Below are positions 6,301-6,344 of a stretch of DNA of 6,344 nucleotides, one piece after another. Both the position numbers and the translations under genes were made by a program. Position 1 is the first letter of the stretch; each line of letters opens with the position of its first letter. The notes below the pieces were generated by a model. It did not search any database. It saw only the letters and a program-made list of their open reading frames with translations, and was not told the DNA's origin. This stretch comes from JAAYAY01 sp964429355 (GTDB lineage: Bacteria > Planctomycetota > Planctomycetia > Pirellulales > Thermoguttaceae), in the NCBI GenBank assembly GCA_964429355.1, contig CAYSCH010000488.1, positions 1 through 6,344 on the forward strand, in the 5' to 3' direction.

Positions 6301-6344
6301 GGGGGGGAGGGGTAGGGAGGTAGGAGGAAGGGGAAGAGGGGCAG
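6301..6344. repeat. Purine-rich low-complexity tract running off the window
   Basis: Only three of 44 bases are pyrimidines on the plus strand (T6313, T6321, C6342). It begins with seven G and continues as irregular G/A heptamer-like blocks (AGGGGTA, GGGAGGT, AGGAGGA, AGGGGAA, GAGGGGC), in register with the preceding array but degenerate. The final nine bases, GAGGGGCAG, recur exactly at 5987-5995. The tract is cut by the window edge, so its real length is unknown. Confidence 0.7.

Larger units (their letters stand above)
5953..6344. other. Gene-free control and repeat region upstream of the GH2 gene
   Basis: About 390 nt without a convincing gene. From left to right it holds a degenerate G-rich heptamer patch (6002-6022), a stretch of ordinary composition with short palindromes and a candidate -10 box (6036-6190), then the heptamer array and purine tract (6196-6344). 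Short frames here (a 28-codon minus-strand frame at 6108-6022 and a plus-strand frame starting inside the GH2 gene) show no family features and no clear ribosome site. Confidence 0.7.

Noticed and set aside
6196..6344. CRISPR array
   Set aside because: The units are contiguous 7-mers with no spacers, and no cas gene is present.

Overview
The window is GC-rich bacterial DNA with four complete or near-complete protein genes in two convergent blocks, followed by a gene-free end that holds a heptanucleotide minisatellite. The likely source is a planctomycete (Pirellulales-like). This is inferred from the style of the proteins (secreted multi-domain GH2 enzyme ending in an F5/8 type C domain, secreted beta-propeller), strong GC bias at wobble positions, and uneven use of Shine-Dalgarno sites. 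No rRNA or marker gene is present to prove it, and Verrucomicrobiota is the main alternative.

Plus-strand block (1-1499): a small cysteine phosphatase of the dual-specificity type (36-461), then a secreted six-bladed beta-propeller protein of unknown binding function (582-1499), separated by about 120 nt. Minus-strand block (5934 down to 1637): a large secreted GH2 glycoside hydrolase (5934-2662), followed 56 nt downstream by a nucleotide-sugar epimerase/reductase of the GDP-mannose-dehydratase/Rmd type (2605-1637). With no terminator visible in that short gap, the two are probably co-transcribed. The two blocks converge on a 137-nt gap (1500-1636) with no clear intrinsic terminator.

Right end (5953-6344): no convincing gene. 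It holds the probable control region of the GH2 gene, with a candidate -10 box and two short palindromes. Beyond that lies an in-register tandem array of thirteen 7-bp units (6210-6300, consensus RRGGAGC, mostly GGGGAGC) that grades into a purine-rich tract running off the window. A degenerate patch of the same heptamer family lies at 6002-6022, so the repeats bracket the presumed promoter. This repeat system is the most unusual thing in the window.

Functionally the GH2 enzyme would cut an external polysaccharide. The epimerase/reductase would work on activated sugars in the cytoplasm. The phosphatase and propeller have no evident link to them beyond proximity. No CRISPR array, tRNA, rRNA, transposase or phage gene was seen. 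I do not see a clearly new multi-gene system; the candidates for novelty are the repeat region and an unassigned domain in the GH2 protein.
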